64,000 nt of DNA from Salinisphaera sp002433465 (GTDB taxonomy: Bacteria > Pseudomonadota > Gammaproteobacteria > Nevskiales > Salinisphaeraceae). Shown piece after piece: positions 61,066 through 64,000 of this stretch (position 1 is its first letter; each line of letters begins with the position of its first letter). The DNA is taken from NCBI RefSeq assembly GCF_040361435.1, contig NZ_APNL01000001.1:248001-312000 (forward strand), read 5' to 3'. The translations under genes were made by a program, and so were the position numbers. The notes below the pieces were generated by a model. That model did no database searches. It saw only the letters and a program-made list of their open reading frames with translations, and was not told the DNA's origin.

Positions 61066-61406
61066 GACCTTGGTCTACGCTATCTTTTCGCCGCCGTAAC
61101 TTAGCGATAGGCCGTCGTGGTGATTAGCATAAATCATATTGTATAGATCAGAGCCACTATAGTTTTTCTGCATCAGGCGCTTGCTGTTGGCATACGAATC
61201 GACTAAAGCTGCCGATCCTTTTTAATATCGAAGCGGTCAGCATTTGAACTCCGCCCATACTGCTTTCTGGTGGCATCAATAAACTGTCCGATACCATCCG
61301 CAGGCGTTGTGCCTGCAGCAGCGTCTGGGTTAAATCCGAACTCGGTCTGAGCTGGACCCCACCCGTTGGACAGTCCGCGGCGTTTTCTAAGTGATGACCT
61401 GCCGGG

Positions 61407-62237
61407 TTAAGCCGCCCGCGGTAGCGGCTGGTCGTTGAAGTAGACCCGATCGGGCGTAGCCCGATCAAGGCCCTGATGATGGCGCTTGGCATTGTAGAAC
61501 GCGAAGTAATCGGCCAAGCCCGCCTTGGCGTCGCGCCCGCTGTCATAAGCCTTCACATAGACCTCCTCATATTTCACGCTGCGCCAGAGTCGTTCGATGA
61601 AGACGTTATCCATCCAGCGCCCGCGGCCATCCATACTGATCGTGATCGCGTGCGCTTCGAGTACGCCGGTGAACGCGCGACCCGTGAATTGGCTACCCTG
61701 ATCCGTGTTGAAGATCTCGGGTCGCCCATAGCGTGCGATCGCACGCTGCAGGGCATCGACGCAGAACGTGTCATCGAGCGTGTTCGACACCTGCCAGGCC
61801 AGTACCTTGAGCGAGTACCAGTTCATAACGGCGACGAGGTATAAAAAGCCGCGCGCCATGGGTGGATACGTGATATCGCTTGCCCAGACCTGGTTGGGCT
61901 GATCGATCCTCAGGCCCCGCAGGCGATACGGATAAATCCGATGCCCCGGGGCCGGTCGTGACAAGCGCGGTTTTGGATACAGGGCGGTGATACCCATAAC
62001 CCGCATCAAACGCTGTATGCGCTTGCGATTGACCGTCAGGCCGTTTTCGTCGGCCAGGGCATCGGCGATGCGTCGGCTGCCGAGAAACGGTCGCTCGAGA
62101 TGCAGCGCATCGATACGCTGCATGAGCTTTTGATCCGCGTTCGATACCGGCTTGTGCCGATAGTAGGCCGTCGATCGGGCCACACCAAGGACACGGCACT
62201 GGCGCGTGATCGGCAACGTGTGGTCGCGACCAATCAT
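61407..62237 (-). CDS. IS3-family transposase OrfB (DDE integrase)
   Basis: The 276-residue catalytic subunit starts MIGRDHTLPITRQCRVLGVA. It has a DDE integrase core: Asp in VWASDITYPP, Asp in IFNTDQGSQFTG, and Glu in DNVFIERLWRSVKYEEVY. The C-terminal YNAKRHHQGLDRATPD is typical. Its ATG overlaps the orfA stop (ATGA); a coupled or frameshifted OrfAB product is possible. It appears intact and may be active. Confidence 0.93.
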   Translation of the reverse strand: MIGRDHTLPITRQCRVLGVARSTAYYRHKPVSNADQKLMQRIDALHLERPFLGSRRIADALADENGLTVNRKRIQRLMRVMGITALYPKPRLSRPAPGHRIYPYRLRGLRIDQPNQVWASDITYPPMARGFLYLVAVMNWYSLKVLAWQVSNTLDDTFCVDALQRAIARYGRPEIFNTDQGSQFTGRAFTGVLEAHAITISMDGRGRWMDNVFIERLWRSVKYEEVYVKAYDSGRDAKAGLADYFAFYNAKRHHQGLDRATPDRVYFNDQPLPRAA

Positions 62238-62536
62238 GGCCCGACGCGCTTCGGGTCGAAGCGCGCGAGCCCGCGCTCCAAAAAATCGTTCTCCATCGAC
62301 AGCTCGCCGATCTTGGCATGCAGCGAGTCGATCTGGGCTTGGTTATCCGAGGCCGATGATCCCTTGTCGAACGTCTCGGTCGCGCCTTCGACCAGCTGGC
62401 GTTTCCACTGCGTGATCTGGTTTGCATGCACGTCGAACTGCTGGGCCAGTTCGGCGGGCGTTCGATCGCCTTGTACGGCGGCCAGCGCCACCTTGGCCTT
62501 GAAGGCCGGTGAGTGATTACGGCGTTTTCGTCGCAT
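62234..62536 (-). CDS. IS3-family transposase OrfA (copy 2)
   Basis: The 100-residue protein starts MRRKRRNHSPAFKAKVALAA, with helix-turn-helix PAELAQQFDVHANQITQWKR and a zipper-like C-terminus (IDSLHAKIGELSMENDFLE). It binds the IS ends and helps OrfB. An upstream in-frame ATG (62581) lies in the terminal region and would add 15 residues unlike the family. Confidence 0.9.
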   Translation of the reverse strand: MRRKRRNHSPAFKAKVALAAVQGDRTPAELAQQFDVHANQITQWKRQLVEGATETFDKGSSASDNQAQIDSLHAKIGELSMENDFLERGLARFDPKRVGP

Positions 62537-62871
62537 ACTTGCTCCTTGGCCGGGTGCGGCCATTGTGGAGCAGATCGTCACTTAGTGCTCTGTCCGGTTT
62601 TCGGGGTCCAGCTCAGTCTTCGCCATGAACTGTTCGATCGAGGGGTCTAGGCCGGTTAGCGCAATCGAAAAAAGAGAACGCCGCTATTGCGAACGCTCAC
62701 TTTCGGTGTGCGCTATACACGCAGGCATTAGTTCCTACTACATTCTCGCTACGCAAGGCGAGGGCCCGGCGTGACGCGCACGCCACTGATCTAGGGGGGG
62801 GCGGTCTCAAGTCGTCATGTCGAACGGGTCTGGCTGCGCCGCAACCGTGGCGCGGACGAGTTTATCGTGAG

Positions 62872-63291
62872 TCAGCTCGAATCTCGTGCAAACGTCAGGT
62901 TGTTCGGTATGTAGGAGAGGTCGTTTGCACCTTGCGTTCGCCAAATGAGCTCATTTTCATTTACGCACAGGGACACTGTGGTTGCTAGCGAGGATTCATA
63001 ATAGCTATGAATTTCCGTTGTATAACACCCGGAATCGCTGGTTTTGGTTAGCTTGAACCGTTCAACCGAGTCGTTGCTCGCGCAATTTATTCTGTTACCG
63101 TTGTCGAAAATAAAACAATACGACAAGTAATTATGGCCGTGCTCTTCGCTTACTTTTACCGTGAGCGTTGTGCGCGCAGTTTCTTTAGCCCATTTGCCTT
63201 CGATGCCGGAATCATCCGCATGGCACGAGCTGAAGAAAAGAGTAATAGCTAAAATTAAAAATGGTCTAGTAATAGTCGAAATCTTTAGCAC
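62872..63291 (-). CDS. Putative secreted/lipoprotein immunity protein for the GH108 effector
   Basis: The 139-residue protein starts at GTG (63291), overlapping the end of the VgrG-lysozyme gene by 26 bases. The signal peptide is MLKISTITRPFLILAITLFF followed by SSCHADD, so it is a lipoprotein or a cleaved periplasmic protein. The mature part forms short beta-like strands with paired Cys (YLSYCFIFDNGNRINCASND; CVNENELIWRTQG), a layout common in lysozyme inhibitors. Immunity to the upstream muramidase is inferred from overlap and export; the family is not recognised. Confidence 0.72.
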   Translation of the reverse strand: MLKISTITRPFLILAITLFFSSCHADDSGIEGKWAKETARTTLTVKVSEEHGHNYLSYCFIFDNGNRINCASNDSVERFKLTKTSDSGCYTTEIHSYYESSLATTVSLCVNENELIWRTQGANDLSYIPNNLTFARDSS

Positions 63292-64000
63292 GGTTTTTCC
63301 ACCCTTTCAAAAACTTGCTATAACGCTCCGGATTGCTGTGGGCAAGGTTTTCGTAATAACTGATGCGCGCGCTTCTAAGGGATCGATAGAGCTCTGGCGA
63401 GTTGGCGGAGTTTACTGCTGATAATGTTTTCGGGCCGAACTTGCCGTCGACCGTCAAATCATTCTCCCCAGAGCTTTTTAACGTTTCTTGAAGCGTAGTT
63501 ATCGCGTTTGATCCCGCGTTGATTTTGAAATCCGTTATCTGGTAGGCCAGTTCGCTATCATTAATTTGATCGCCGTGGACGCTATCCCAGTATTTTTCTT
63601 TGTATATTTTGCAAGCTTCACCGTCGGTAATCGACTTTAAATTTTCGAGTGTGGCCTCTTTGCCTAGTAGGCTCTCGCTATAGCGCTGATAGGTCTTTAG
63701 AGTTATTCCTTTATTTGTTGCTCCACCTGGGTCATCGGGATCGTCAACAAAACCGCCCTCGTGCGCCAGTACTTTGGGGCAATAGTAGCTGAAAGGCCGT
63801 TTTGGCGCGGCGGAGCTAAGATCCGCTTTATTAGCCGCGTTTGTCATTCGAACAGCTCCTGACGGCAATGGTGGGAGTTGCGCCGGCTGACTCACCGGCC
63901 CCACAAACCCATGCGCCCCGCCTTTGACGGTAAACGTACCCGGACAGGCGAAGGTGATATTGCCGCCTTCGAGCGTCACGGTGGATTGGCCCGAGGTGAG
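63266..64000 (-). CDS. VgrG with C-terminal GH108-type lysozyme domain (cut by window end)
   Basis: Only the C-terminal 244 residues are in the window; the frame is open at 64000 and the VgrG spike body lies beyond. It begins in the VgrG tail (LTSGQSTVTLEGGNITF, KGGAHGFVG), then a linker. A GH108/ZliS-like muramidase domain follows with the catalytic-Glu motif AHEGGFVDDPDDPGGATNKG and YWDSVHGDQI. A C-terminal peptidoglycan-binding part has TVDGKFGPKTLSAVN. It would be fired as part of the needle to cut target cell walls. The downstream gene is its likely immunity. Confidence 0.88.
   Translation of the reverse strand, partial: LTSGQSTVTLEGGNITFACPGTFTVKGGAHGFVGPVSQPAQLPPLPSGAVRMTNAANKADLSSAAPKRPFSYYCPKVLAHEGGFVDDPDDPGGATNKGITLKTYQRYSESLLGKEATLENLKSITDGEACKIYKEKYWDSVHGDQINDSELAYQITDFKINAGSNAITTLQETLKSSGENDLTVDGKFGPKTLSAVNSANSPELYRSLRSARISYYENLAHSNPERYSKFLKGWKNRAKDFDYY
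63896..64000 (-). repeat. VgrG-tail direct repeat, copy B
   Basis: The counterpart of 60196-60300, same orientation, with roughly ten differences over about 105 bases. It may extend past the window edge. Confidence 0.85.

Larger units (their letters stand above)
61348..62615 (-). mobile_element. Complete IS3-family insertion sequence (copy 2), 1268 bp
   Basis: The ends are TGAGCTGGACCCC (61348) and GGGGTCCAGCTCA (to 62615), perfect inverted repeats of 13 bases that continue imperfectly. They are flanked by a 3-bp direct repeat, GTC (61345-61347 and 62616-62618), the usual IS3-family target duplication. It contains overlapping orfA and orfB, both intact. It interrupts a transglycosylase-like effector. 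Confidence 0.95.
61075..62690 (-). pseudogene. Transglycosylase/lysozyme-like effector split by an IS and frameshifted
   Basis: Removing the IS (61348-62615) and one GTC copy joins TGLDPSIEQFMAK to TEFGFNPDAAAGTTPADGIG and QFIDATRKQYG. This resembles the lysozyme-like E-x-G-F and GxGQF signature of transglycosylase domains. The frame then stops after DIKKD; a one-base addition near 61162 continues it as SAALVDSYANSKRLMQKNYS to GGEKIA and TAG at 61075-61077. Upstream of about 62670 the frame is closed; one added T in a six-T run would reopen it briefly. The N-terminus is lost. Confidence 0.65.

Noticed and set aside
62619..62871. Possible coding remnants on either strand right of the complete IS
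   Set aside because: Short protein-like stretches exist in both directions but none extends far enough or joins convincingly to a neighbour.

Overview
The window is a 64 kb stretch of a GC-rich gammaproteobacterial chromosome. Gene orders such as nadK/recN next to grpE-dnaK-dnaJ-dapB-carA-carB, and the complete tRNA-fMet-rimP-nusA-infB-rbfA-truB-rpsO-pnp operon, are characteristic of that class. An ectABC ectoine operon and a full Na+-translocating NADH:quinone oxidoreductase (nqrABCDEF with apbE and nqrM) point to a halophilic or marine lifestyle. A Salinisphaera- or Halomonas-like bacterium would fit, but the genus is only a guess.

Positions 1-44900 are mostly housekeeping. In order they hold: recN/nadK (minus strand); the heat-shock operon with two good sigma-32 promoters; dapB and carAB; ectABC, where ectA appears to start at ATT; a small membrane protein; queH; a CDF metal exporter whose mRNA may be leaderless; gshA; ubiA; bioA; greA; yhbY; rlmE; ftsH; folP-glmM-tpiA-secG; tRNA-Leu(GAG); the NQR block; tRNA-fMet and the nusA/infB operon through pnp.

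Positions 44900-56400 carry part of a type VI secretion system (T6SS). tssA is on the plus strand. An OmpA-like lipid/peptidoglycan anchor, tagF, tssM and two uncharacterised membrane proteins are on the minus strand. A TagX-like M15 peptidase and a PAAR spike-tip protein follow on the plus strand. The sheath, baseplate and tssJ/K/L genes are not in this window.

Positions 56400-64000 are the most unusual part: a minus-strand array of T6SS effector-immunity cassettes in various states of decay. From right to left it holds: a VgrG tail fused to a GH108-type lysozyme (cut by the window edge) with an overlapping secreted immunity candidate; a transglycosylase-like effector split by a complete 1268-bp IS3-family element with a 3-bp GTC target duplication, followed by its immunity candidate; an orphan VgrG tail fused to an HExxH metallopeptidase, with an immunity lipoprotein whose C-terminus has been replaced by a second, truncated IS copy; and further frameshifted remnants. 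Several apparent single-base deletions, some in homopolymer runs, break these genes, whereas the 45 kb of core genes shows none. A ~100-bp direct repeat encoding the VgrG tail precedes two different toxin domains and is a likely recombination site for swapping effectors.
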